Part shown: piece by piece, positions 34,516 to 42,931 of the stretch
Layout of the letters: every line of letters begins with the position of its first letter
How positions within the stretch are numbered: position 1 is the stretch's first letter
From: an uncultured Clostridia bacterium
GTDB taxonomy: Bacteria > Bacillota > Clostridia > Saccharofermentanales > Saccharofermentanaceae
Assembly (NCBI GenBank): GCA_937876985.1
Contig: CALEFT010000054.1
Coordinates: forward strand, 11,340-75,339
Length of the DNA: 64,000 nt
Direction of reading: 5' to 3'
Position numbers and translations under genes: made by a program
Notes under the pieces: generated by a model
What the model saw: only the letters and a program-made list of their open reading frames with translations
Databases searched by the model: none
Told to the model about the DNA's origin: nothing

Positions 34516-34606
34516 ACAAAGGATGCGTGTCGCATCGTAAGCTTATGCTTGCACGGTAAGCGTGTGAGGTGGGCGAGTTAATATTTTTCGAAGGGGCGCA
34601 ATCGAT

Positions 34607-35581
34607 ATGGCTTATTATGTAGGAATTGATCTTGGTGGAACAAACATCAAGGCAGGTATCGTAGATAGTGAAGGAAAGATGCTCAACAAGAAGAGCATTA
34701 AGACAAATGCGGATCGTCCAATGGAGGAGATCATTACTGATATGGGTAAGCTCGCAGTTGATGTTATTAGCGACGCTGGACTTACAAATGATCAGGTGAA
34801 GGCAATTGGTATTGGTTCTCCAGGAACTCCAGACAATGAGGCTGGTGTACTTGTTTATTCGAATAACTTGCCTTTTAATATGGCTCCAATGAGAGAGATT
34901 ATTAAGAAGGTTGTAGATCTTCCTGTTTATATTGATAACGATGCGAACTGTGCTGGTATGGCAGAGGCTGTTGCTGGTGCTGCGAAGGGCGCGAAGGATT
35001 CCGTTACTATTACTCTTGGTACAGGAATTGGTGCTGGTGTGATTATCAATGGAAGAATTTATTCTGGTTTTAATCAGGCTGGTTCTGAGTTCGGACATAC
35101 TGTTCTCGTTTCTGGTGGACAGCAGTGTTCTTGCGGACGTAAGGGTTGCTTCGAGGCATATGGTTCTGCTAGTGCGCTTGTTAGAATGACAAAGGAAGCT
35201 GCCGAGGCTAATCCTGACTCTAAGCTCAATGAGGTTATTGAGGAAGAGGGTAAGGTTAACGCGAAGGTTGCTTTTGTTGCAATGCGTCGTGATGATAAGG
35301 TTGCAGCTGAGGTTGTTGACACATATATCGACTATCTTGCAGATGGACTTGCAAATGCAATTAACACATTTATGCCAGAGGTTCTCGTAATCGGTGGTGG
35401 TGTTTGCGGCGAGGGAGATCCACTTCTTGTACCACTAAGAGAAAAGACACTTAGCCGTCCATACTTTGGACCTGGTGTAAAGAAGACAAGAATCGAGCTC
35501 GCACAGATGGGTAACGACGCTGGTATCGTTGGTGCCGCAATGATGGCGAAAAGCTGCGATGACGATGGCTTGAAGGGCTAA
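34607..35581 (+). CDS. glcK: Glucokinase, ROK family
   Basis: 324 residues. ATP-binding GIDLGGTNIKAG near 5-16, catalytic-site DNDANCAGMAEA near 108-119, and the zinc-binding ROK motif CSCGRKGCFE near 179-188. No DNA-binding domain, so an enzyme rather than a repressor. It would phosphorylate the free glucose released by cellobiose phosphorylase. The 3' end runs into three 12-bp near-repeats (about 35573-35608). Confidence 0.93.
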   Translation: MAYYVGIDLGGTNIKAGIVDSEGKMLNKKSIKTNADRPMEEIITDMGKLAVDVISDAGLTNDQVKAIGIGSPGTPDNEAGVLVYSNNLPFNMAPMREIIKKVVDLPVYIDNDANCAGMAEAVAGAAKGAKDSVTITLGTGIGAGVIINGRIYSGFNQAGSEFGHTVLVSGGQQCSCGRKGCFEAYGSASALVRMTKEAAEANPDSKLNEVIEEEGKVNAKVAFVAMRRDDKVAAEVVDTYIDYLADGLANAINTFMPEVLVIGGGVCGEGDPLLVPLREKTLSRPYFGPGVKKTRIELAQMGNDAGIVGAAMMAKSCDDDGLKG

Positions 35582-35608
35582 TCGAAGGGCTGATAAAAGG
35601 GCTAATCA
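35573..35608 (+). repeat. Three 12-bp near-repeats over the glucokinase stop codon
   Basis: AAGGGCTAATCG, then AAGGGCTGATAA and AAGGGCTAATCA in tandem. The first contains the glucokinase stop codon; a slippage duplication is likely. Confidence 0.6.
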
Positions 35609-35612
35609 ATAG

Positions 35613-36467
35613 ATGTATACAGTCGTTTTGGTGGTTGAATACGATGGAACAGATTTCTGTGGTTATCAGATACAGGATAATGGCAGAACGGTACAAGGCG
35701 ACTTAGAGAAGGCTCTTAGCACACTTTATAATCAAGAAATTACAATAACGGGATGTTCTCGTACTGATTCTGGTGTTCACGCGCGTGGACACGTCAGTAG
35801 TGCGGTCGTCCCGTTTTATATTCCAGCGGATAGGATTCCTTTTGCACTCAATGCGATGCTTGCACCAGATATTTCTGTTCGTGCGGCGCGGTATGTTGAG
35901 GACAAGGACGGCAAGACCTTCTCGCCGCGGTTCGACACGAAGGGCAAGCGATATGTTTATCGAGTCTATCAGAGTAAGACGAGAAGTCCGCTATATGCTA
36001 GGTTTGCGCATCATGTCACTTATGATTTGGATGTCGAGGCGATGCAGGAGGCGGCGCAGTACATGGTTGGTGAGCATGATTTCGCGAGTTTTTGTGCGAC
36101 GGGTGGCAGCAATGTCACGACGGTTAGGAAAGTTTTGTCGGTGAATGTGAAGGCGGAAGAGGTTTTGGTGTCGGCCCCGGTGCTTTTCGAGAGGGGCGAG
36201 GTTGAAGTCGAGGGCGAAGGCGAGGCGTGCGCGAAAAGCGCCAGCACGGCAGGGCGACAAATAGCTGGGCGACTCATAGAGATTGAGGTAGTGGGCGAGG
36301 CGTTCTTGTACAACATGGTGCGAATTATGGCTGGGACCTTGGTGGAGGTCGGAAGCGGCAAGTTTGTGCCGGGCGACGTTGTGAAAATCATTGAGGCCAA
36401 AGACCGACGAAAAGCAGGAAGAACTTTGCCAGCATGCGGTTTGACGCTTGAGGAAGTGTACTATTGA
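35613..36467 (+). CDS. truA: tRNA pseudouridine synthase TruA
   Basis: 284 residues. Makes pseudouridine at positions 38-40 of tRNA anticodon arms. Catalytic Asp52 in CSRTDSGVHARG. An acidic, low-complexity insert of about 28 residues (roughly 184-212, including EVEVEGEGEA) interrupts the C-terminal domain; a CTTTTCGA octamer lies in its coding DNA (36183). Otherwise normal. Confidence 0.94.
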   Translation: MYTVVLVVEYDGTDFCGYQIQDNGRTVQGDLEKALSTLYNQEITITGCSRTDSGVHARGHVSSAVVPFYIPADRIPFALNAMLAPDISVRAARYVEDKDGKTFSPRFDTKGKRYVYRVYQSKTRSPLYARFAHHVTYDLDVEAMQEAAQYMVGEHDFASFCATGGSNVTTVRKVLSVNVKAEEVLVSAPVLFERGEVEVEGEGEACAKSASTAGRQIAGRLIEIEVVGEAFLYNMVRIMAGTLVEVGSGKFVPGDVVKIIEAKDRRKAGRTLPACGLTLEEVYY

Positions 36468-36491
36468 CGGTTTTTTCTTGGTCGATGGTGG

Positions 36492-36500
36492 TGATATAAT
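36492..36500 (+). promoter_or_regulatory. Extended -10 promoter of pncB
   Basis: TGATATAAT, an exact extended -10 sequence, 45 bp before the gene. Confidence 0.55.
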
Positions 36501-36545
36501 GTTAAGTGAGAGTAAAAATTCTATGAGCGTATAGGAGGTAAGAAA

Positions 36546-38009
36546 ATGACTTTTACAGCTTGGAATGACAGAACAAACATGAGCTTGCTTACAGATTTCT
36601 ACGAGCTTACTATGGCGAAGGGTTATCTTGATGGGGGCTACGAGGACAAGATTGTTTATTTTGATATGTTTTTTAGAAGCGTGCCAGAGGGCGGCGGATA
36701 TGCTGTTGTTGCTGGACTTGAGCAGGTAATTGACTACTTGAGAAATCTTCGCTTCACTGAGGAGGATTTGTCTTTCTTGAAGGACAAGTACAAGTTCGAT
36801 GACAAGTTTATTGACTACCTTCGTAATTTCAAATTCACTTGCGACGTGTGGGCTATTCCAGAGGGAACAGTTGTATTCCCACATGAGCCACTTGTTAAGG
36901 TTCGTGGTCCAGTTATGGAGGCACAGATTCTTGAGACTGCGCTTCTTTGTACTATCAACCACCAGAGCCTTATTGCAACGAAGACTGCAAGAATCGTTCG
37001 TGCTGCAGAGGGACGTCCAGTAATGGAGTTCGGTGCTCGCCGTGCTCAGGGCTATGACGCTTCTGTGCTCGGTGCACGTGCATCCTACATTGCTGGTGTT
37101 GCAGGTACTAGCTGCACAATCTGCGGACAGCAGTTCGACATTCCACTTTCAGGAACGATGGCGCACAGCTGGGTAATGCTTTTCGATAGCGAGTTCGAGG
37201 CGTTCGCGGCTTATGCGAAGTCCTATCCAGACAAGACGCTCCTACTCGTAGACACATACGACGTGCTAAAGAGCGGAATTCCAAACGCAATTCGCGTGGC
37301 AAAGGAAATCCTAGAGCCAATGGGCAAGAGACTTCTCGGAATCAGAATCGACTCCGGAGACCTCACATATATGACTCAGCAAGCTCGAAAAATGCTAGAC
37401 GAAGCTGGCCTTACAGATTGCAAGATTACTGTTTCCAATGCACTCGATGAGTACTTGATTCGCGACCTCATTAGTCAGGGTGCGTGCATCGATTCTTTCG
37501 GCGTAGGCGAGAGACTTATTACTTCCAAGGCTGAGCCAGTATTCGGTGGCGTATATAAGATTTCTGCAGTAGAGGACGAGGCAGGAAACATTATTCCGAA
37601 GATGAAGATTTCTGAGAACATCGGCAAGGTGACAAACCCATGTAGCAAGGACCTAGTTCGCTTCTACGACAATGCAACAGGTAAAGCAATTGCGGACGTG
37701 ATCATGGTGGATGGCGAGGAGCTTCCAAGTGGTGAGCCATATGAGATTTTTGATCCAGTTGACACATGGAAGAGAAAGACTATCGAGAATTACACATGCC
37801 GTCGTCTGCTTGTGCCTATCTTCAAGGGTGGCGAGCTCGTATATGATCTCCCAACAATGAGCGAGCTTCGTTCGTATTGCACTAAGGAAGTAGATTCCTT
37901 GTGGGATTCTGTAAAGCGTTTTGAGAATCCACATAAGTATCACGTTGACTTGTCTCAGAAGCTTTGGGATATCAAGAACGACATTTTGCATTCATTCCGC
38001 AAGGCATAA
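36546..38009 (+). CDS. pncB: Nicotinate phosphoribosyltransferase
   Basis: 487 residues, the long Firmicute form. It converts nicotinate and PRPP to nicotinate mononucleotide in NAD salvage. LLTDFYELTMAKGY near 15-28, EFGARRAQGYDASVLGARASYIAG near 160-183, GTMAHSWVM near 200, LGIRIDSGDL near 266-275 and SFGVGERLITSKAEPVFGGVYK near 318-339 are family landmarks. Confidence 0.95.
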   Translation: MTFTAWNDRTNMSLLTDFYELTMAKGYLDGGYEDKIVYFDMFFRSVPEGGGYAVVAGLEQVIDYLRNLRFTEEDLSFLKDKYKFDDKFIDYLRNFKFTCDVWAIPEGTVVFPHEPLVKVRGPVMEAQILETALLCTINHQSLIATKTARIVRAAEGRPVMEFGARRAQGYDASVLGARASYIAGVAGTSCTICGQQFDIPLSGTMAHSWVMLFDSEFEAFAAYAKSYPDKTLLLVDTYDVLKSGIPNAIRVAKEILEPMGKRLLGIRIDSGDLTYMTQQARKMLDEAGLTDCKITVSNALDEYLIRDLISQGACIDSFGVGERLITSKAEPVFGGVYKISAVEDEAGNIIPKMKISENIGKVTNPCSKDLVRFYDNATGKAIADVIMVDGEELPSGEPYEIFDPVDTWKRKTIENYTCRRLLVPIFKGGELVYDLPTMSELRSYCTKEVDSLWDSVKRFENPHKYHVDLSQKLWDIKNDILHSFRKA

Positions 38010-38104
38010 TTTGTGCACTTCGTGCTAGACGCCCAACTTTTGGGCTTGGCGGTCTCTTCTAGAGAGGACGGCGGAGACTTACGAGAGGCTTTTCTCGAGA
38101 GAGG

Positions 38105-38128
38105 CTTTTCGAGAAGGATGCTTTTCGA
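38105..38128. repeat. Paired CTTTTCGA octamers
   Basis: Two CTTTTCGAGA-type octamers (38105-38112 and 38121-38128), with a related CTTTTCTCGAGAG just upstream, in the pncB-cyclophilin gap. A closely similar pair occurs after glyS at 59308-59332. See the octamer finding. Confidence 0.7.
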
Positions 38129-38169
38129 GAGGGATGCAGAGAAAATAAAATAGAAAAAGAGGAACATTT

Positions 38170-38655
38170 ATGTCAAATCCAATTGTAACAATTAAGATGA
38201 AGGACGCTGGAGAGATTAAGATTGAGCTTTATCCAGAGATTGCGCCAATTTCCGTTGAGAATTTTGTGTCTCTCGTTGAGAAGAAGTTCTATGATGGACT
38301 AATTTTCCACAGAGTAATTCGCGGATTTATGATTCAGGGCGGATGCCCAGATGGAACAGGAATGGGTGGTCCAGGATATCAGATTAAGGGCGAGTTTGCG
38401 TCAAATGGCGTGAAGAATGACCTAAAGCATGAAAGAGGAGTAATCTCTATGGCACGCTCCATGATGCCAAATTCTGCAGGAAGCCAGTTCTTCATTATGC
38501 ACCAGAATGCGCCACACCTAGATGGCGATTATGCTGCTTTTGGTAAGGTTATTTCTGGTATGGAAGTTGTTGATGAGATTGCAGACCAGATGACTGATTA
38601 TGCCGATAAGCCAGTTGCTCCACAGATTATGGAGTCTGTTACAGTAGAGAAGTAA
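38170..38655 (+). CDS. Peptidyl-prolyl cis-trans isomerase, cyclophilin type
   Basis: 161 residues, cytoplasmic single-domain cyclophilin. FHRVIRGFMIQGGCPDGTGMGGPGY near 51-75 and SAGSQFFIM near 110-118 include the catalytic Arg and the substrate-binding residues. It assists proline isomerisation in protein folding. Confidence 0.95.
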   Translation: MSNPIVTIKMKDAGEIKIELYPEIAPISVENFVSLVEKKFYDGLIFHRVIRGFMIQGGCPDGTGMGGPGYQIKGEFASNGVKNDLKHERGVISMARSMMPNSAGSQFFIMHQNAPHLDGDYAAFGKVISGMEVVDEIADQMTDYADKPVAPQIMESVTVEK

Positions 38656-38746
38656 TTGCTGGCGTTCGTGTTGTGGCTACGATGTAGCAGCGATGTAGCT
38701 TCGGTGCGGCTAGAGCGTGACTAGGCTAAGATTAGTTCAAATAACG

Positions 38747-38799
38747 AGAACACTCACTTTGAAGTGAACCCCAAAAGGTTCGAGGTGGGTGTTCTTTTT
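38747..38799 (+). terminator. Rho-independent terminator after cyclophilin gene
   Basis: An 11-bp stem (38747-38757 with 38785-38795, one GT pair) with a long loop and five T. It lies between convergent genes. Confidence 0.85.
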
Positions 38800-38882
38800 G
38801 GTTGTTCAAGTTTTTTGTGGTACATAGTTGGGTTTGCGTTTCTTCTACTAGACAAAGCTCGCGCAAAGAGCACATTCCAACA

Positions 38883-39818
38883 TCACTTCTTGTTCGTCGT
38901 TTTTACAATATAATGTGGTCTAGCCTTGACTTCGATATATGTGCGAGCTATGTATTCACCAAGAACGCCGAGTGCCATAAGAATTAATCCGCCTAAGAAT
39001 AGAGTAATACATAGAGTTGAAGCGTAACCAGGCACCGCAGTCCAAATTTGCAAAATAATCGCGCGAATAAAATAGTAAATCATATAAAGAAACGAAGCTG
39101 CCGCGCAAGCAAAACCACAAAGCGTCGCAAGTCGAAGCGGCACAGTAGTAAATGCAACAATTCCATCAATCGCATACAAAAATAACTTCCAGAAACTCCA
39201 TTTTGTCTCTCCAGCTACGCGCTCTACATTCTCGTGCTCAAACCACTTTGTATCAAAACCAACCCAGGCGAATATACCCTTCGAAAAGCGTTGTCTCTCA
39301 CACATCGAGACAATTGCGTCAACTACAGGTCGCTTCATCAAGCGGAAATCTCTAGCGCCGTCAGCTATTTCTATCTCGCACATACGGTTGATGAGCTTAT
39401 AGAACATACGCGCAAAAAAACTGCGAATCTTTGGTTCTCCTTGTCTTGTCACACGACGAGCCGCGCACATATCGCATTCATTGTTGTCTAGCGAACGAAT
39501 CATGGCAGGAAGCAAGCTTGGTGGGTCTTGCATATCGGCATCTAATATTGCTACATAGTCACCCTTCGCTTCACAAAGCCCACAATACATCGCTGCTTCC
39601 TTGCCAAAATTTCTCGAAAAGGAATAGTAGCGAACACATTTGTCCGATATTGCGAGGCTATTAAGAACAGAAAGTGTTTTGTCTTTACTACCGTCGTCTA
39701 CGAATATGTATTCGAATTCATAATTAGGGAATTCTATGCGAACAGCATTAAGCGCATTATATAGAATTGGCAAGGAGTCCTGTTCGTTGTAGCATGGTAT
39801 TATTAGTGATACTATCAT
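38883..39818 (-). CDS. GtrB-like glycosyltransferase family 2 (polyprenyl phosphate sugar transferase)
   Basis: 311 residues from ATG at 39818, chosen because CAGGAG lies 6 bp upstream and the product then begins with the catalytic domain (MIVSLIIPCYNEQDSL). FVDDGSKDKT near 39-48 and ILDADMQDPP near 87-96 form the nucleotide-sugar site. Two C-terminal membrane helices (about 220-245 and 262-285) are typical of enzymes that load a sugar onto bactoprenyl phosphate. The only minus-strand gene in the central 60 kb, divergent from the YfhO-like gene, which may use the loaded sugar. Confidence 0.88.
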   Translation of the reverse strand: MIVSLIIPCYNEQDSLPILYNALNAVRIEFPNYEFEYIFVDDGSKDKTLSVLNSLAISDKCVRYYSFSRNFGKEAAMYCGLCEAKGDYVAILDADMQDPPSLLPAMIRSLDNNECDMCAARRVTRQGEPKIRSFFARMFYKLINRMCEIEIADGARDFRLMKRPVVDAIVSMCERQRFSKGIFAWVGFDTKWFEHENVERVAGETKWSFWKLFLYAIDGIVAFTTVPLRLATLCGFACAAASFLYMIYYFIRAIILQIWTAVPGYASTLCITLFLGGLILMALGVLGEYIARTYIEVKARPHYIVKTTNKK

Positions 39819-39909
39819 TATTTTCTCCTGTAATTGTTGTATTTTTGAATGCAAGAGTATTATAATACAAAATGTTTATATTTTCATTGTTTTTCGGGGG
39901 TAGGTAAAA

Positions 39910-42807
39910 ATGAAAGAAATTGAAACAATTCAAAGAAAGAGACAATTGCGTTCTCTTTCGGTAAACAAGGATGTTTTAGATCCTATTTTGGCTTTTGTGA
40001 TTTCGATGCTAGGCTTTTTATTCCTTGCTTTTGCATGGCATATGGAGCCCTTTGGAGACTCAACTGTTTTAGCTAGTGATCTAGATGCTCAGTATTCACC
40101 TTTTATTTGGTCATGGCTTAATCATTTGAGAGATGTGTTAGAGGGAGAGCATTTTATTAATAATTTCTCCTATATGGATAATCTGGGTGCAGGCAAGAAT
40201 GTTTTTGGTATACTTGGCTATTATACCGCTAGTCCATTTGTGTATATTGTGGGTCTTTTTGGACTAGAGAATGTGTATTTAGCAATTTGGTTTTTAATAG
40301 TCTTGAAGAATTCGATAGCTGCAGCGTTAATGACTATTTTCATTAGAAGCAAAATGACGAACAAAGAAAGTCATATAGCTATTGTTTTGGGTTTGCTGTA
40401 TGCATTTAACAGTTATAGTATACTTTTTAGTTTTAACATCATGTGGATCGATGCATATGCTTTACTTCCACTGACACTTTTGTTTGCCGATAGATTTATA
40501 GAAAAAGAGAATAAAAGGATTCATATCGGTTTTATTCTGACACTAGTAGTGTTATTTGTTTCACAGTTTTACATGGCATACATGGTTGGAATATTCACAT
40601 TTTTATATTTGGTATTTAGAATTGTTGAAGAGGTATACTGTAAGAACAATAATCAAGTTCTCAAGAAAACAAAAACTATAATTTTGAATTTCATTTCTCA
40701 TGCTATCATTTCAGCATTGCTATCATCATTTTTCTTGTTTCCAGCGATATATGATACTTTGGTAAATAGAGACCAAACGTCATATGCATTTGTAAATGAT
40801 ATTGTTAAGGACACAGAAATTGATCAAAATCCTTTAATTCTTTTTCAATCTTTTTTCTTAGGCAATTTTGGTTCATTTAATGAGGTGCTCTCTGGTGGTA
40901 GACCATTCTTTTTTACAAGTGTATTAATCACGTTGAGTTTGATTGTATTCTTCTTTAGCTCAGCTTTTTCAAAAAAAGAAAAAATAGTATATGGATCATT
41001 AATTGGGTTTATGTTGTTATCATTTACAATTATTAGACTCGATATTGCATGGCATGCCTTCGACGAACCAAATTGGTTCTATCATAGATATAGTTTTTGC
41101 CTTATACCGATAACATTGATTATTGGACTTAAAGTGTATGAGAAGTTGTGCAAAAGAATGATAGAGAAAAGAATTATATTGATATCGGGATTAGTGATGT
41201 ATTTGATTCTTGTTATTACAGATTCTTTTGTTATCGGCGCGTATGATGATGCTCAAGTCGTTCTTAACATAGTTTTTATAGCTTTATACGTTTTCTATAT
41301 GATAGGAATAGAGAAAGAAAAGTGGCATGAGCAATTGAAGAATATGAGTAAAATTTGTTCGTTTTTACTAGTATTGAGTGTGTCAATAGAAGCCATATTT
41401 GTAAATAACAATTTGTCTATGCATGCCAGTGCTTTTACTAGTGGTACAAAAAGTTTTTATTATGAAGATGCTTTCTCTGTTGTTGGTGATTGTATAGAAT
41501 TGGGAAGATCACATACTGATGCTTTTAGAAGTGAAATTGAAGGAGACAGAATTCGTGGTGTGGATAACCTAACAGCGGGTAGTTATATGGATTACAGCTC
41601 CATATCGTTGTTTAACACTAATTCCAATAAGCCTTTCGCTAGATTTATTAAGAACTTTGGACATATGACAGCGTACAACTATTTTGCTACTCAGTACGAT
41701 TATGCAGCTATGCCTACAGATGCTTTTTTCTCCATTGGTACGATAATAACAGAGCGTGAATATGAGAATGCAACGCTAATTGCGACTGGAAACATGTATG
41801 AGAATCAAGATATAGATGAAATGCCAATTTATGCATATAGCAACCCTTATATTTTTCCATTGGGATTTGCTGTTCAAGATAGTGCCATGGCTTTTGATTT
41901 CTATTCTTTGGAAACAAATTACGAAAACAAGAATTATTTTACAATGCAAAACGAATGGTATAGATCAATGTTTGGTAACGCATTTAGTGTAGACATCTAT
42001 GATACATATGAGGATATACTAATTGGAGAACCGACAATTATTAATGGATTTAGATTCCCAGAACAAATCGATTTTGAGTATGCTCCACAGGAGTATACTC
42101 GTGAGGATGCTTTTGCAAATGAGAATATCCCTGATGGACAAGAATATGTTAAAAAAATCATTGCATCTAATATTGAACTGCCTACTGTTTTAGAGTACAG
42201 TTTCGAAGCTCAGTACACGGGTGAGCATTATATAAATTATTCAGTGCTTACCGTTCCTACTCCTATAGTTATATATGTTGATGATCAAGAGATTAATTCT
42301 CTTTCCGGGTATTCGCAATTCTCATCAGTCACACGTCTTGGATATTACGAAAAAGGTGAAATGATAAATGTTTCCATCATTTCGATAGATGTAAACCTAG
42401 TCGAGTATTTAGGTATATATTTTGCTTGCTTAAACGAAGAAGCTTTTATTTCAGGATACGAGATGATTAGGCCTAATTTATCTAATGTTACTATGACGGA
42501 CTATGAGCAGGGCTATGTGACATTCAATACGAATCTTAGCGAGGGCGAGATGCTTCTAACGACGATTCCGTACGAGGCGGGCTGGACCTGCTATGTGGAC
42601 GGCGTCGAGACGGAAATTACTCCATATCAGGGTGCGCTCATTGCAGTTGATGTCGGAAGTGGCAGCCATGAGGTCGTCTTGGAGTTCGTAGCGCCTGGTC
42701 TTGTTCCGGGCTTCGTCGTGAGTGCGGCTACTATCGGAGTGCTTGTGGTAGCAGGCTTTGTGCAGATTATCTTAAAGTCTCGCTCGAAAAGCAGCCAAAA
42801 CAAATAA
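39910..42807 (+). CDS. YfhO-family polytopic membrane protein
   Basis: 965 residues: about 13 membrane helices over residues 15-480, a large extracytoplasmic region (about 490-925) and a final helix (about 930-955). SDLDAQYSPFIWSWLNHLRD near 57-76 and LGAGKNVFGILGYYTASPF near 95-115 are typical of YfhO proteins, which in Bacillus and relatives act in glycosylation of teichoic acids with a GtrB-like partner, here the divergent neighbour. The first 860 codons are markedly AT-rich, while the last 105 match the GC level of the neighbouring genes. Confidence 0.85.
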   Translation: MKEIETIQRKRQLRSLSVNKDVLDPILAFVISMLGFLFLAFAWHMEPFGDSTVLASDLDAQYSPFIWSWLNHLRDVLEGEHFINNFSYMDNLGAGKNVFGILGYYTASPFVYIVGLFGLENVYLAIWFLIVLKNSIAAALMTIFIRSKMTNKESHIAIVLGLLYAFNSYSILFSFNIMWIDAYALLPLTLLFADRFIEKENKRIHIGFILTLVVLFVSQFYMAYMVGIFTFLYLVFRIVEEVYCKNNNQVLKKTKTIILNFISHAIISALLSSFFLFPAIYDTLVNRDQTSYAFVNDIVKDTEIDQNPLILFQSFFLGNFGSFNEVLSGGRPFFFTSVLITLSLIVFFFSSAFSKKEKIVYGSLIGFMLLSFTIIRLDIAWHAFDEPNWFYHRYSFCLIPITLIIGLKVYEKLCKRMIEKRIILISGLVMYLILVITDSFVIGAYDDAQVVLNIVFIALYVFYMIGIEKEKWHEQLKNMSKICSFLLVLSVSIEAIFVNNNLSMHASAFTSGTKSFYYEDAFSVVGDCIELGRSHTDAFRSEIEGDRIRGVDNLTAGSYMDYSSISLFNTNSNKPFARFIKNFGHMTAYNYFATQYDYAAMPTDAFFSIGTIITEREYENATLIATGNMYENQDIDEMPIYAYSNPYIFPLGFAVQDSAMAFDFYSLETNYENKNYFTMQNEWYRSMFGNAFSVDIYDTYEDILIGEPTIINGFRFPEQIDFEYAPQEYTREDAFANENIPDGQEYVKKIIASNIELPTVLEYSFEAQYTGEHYINYSVLTVPTPIVIYVDDQEINSLSGYSQFSSVTRLGYYEKGEMINVSIISIDVNLVEYLGIYFACLNEEAFISGYEMIRPNLSNVTMTDYEQGYVTFNTNLSEGEMLLTTIPYEAGWTCYVDGVETEITPYQGALIAVDVGSGSHEVVLEFVAPGLVPGFVVSAATIGVLVVAGFVQIILKSRSKSSQNK

Positions 42808-42931
42808 TATTAGAAACAAAAATTTCAAAGAAAAACCGTATCTTATATGCTAAACTTTAGACTAGTGATAAATTGGTGCAAATTGCACTGCTAATTAAAT
42901 TGCAAATAAAGCTTTTCGGAGGAGAACGACT

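Larger units (their letters stand above)
34248..34606. other. Intergenic region between transketolase and glucokinase
   Basis: 359 bp with the tandem repeat block (34281-34463), then an extended -10 promoter (34507-34515) and leader for glucokinase. No gene is supported here. Confidence 0.7.

Noticed and set aside
35991..36962. 323-codon antisense frame spanning truA and pncB
   Set aside because: Crosses two conserved genes and their promoter on the other strand; no start signal or recognisable protein.
38027..38056. Hairpin GCCCAA-CTT-TTGGGC after pncB
   Set aside because: Six-base stem without a T tail; could affect mRNA stability but is not supported as a terminator.
38776..38785. GGTTCGA tRNA T-loop-like sequence
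   Set aside because: It is in the loop of the terminator after the cyclophilin gene; no acceptor or anticodon stems can be formed around it.
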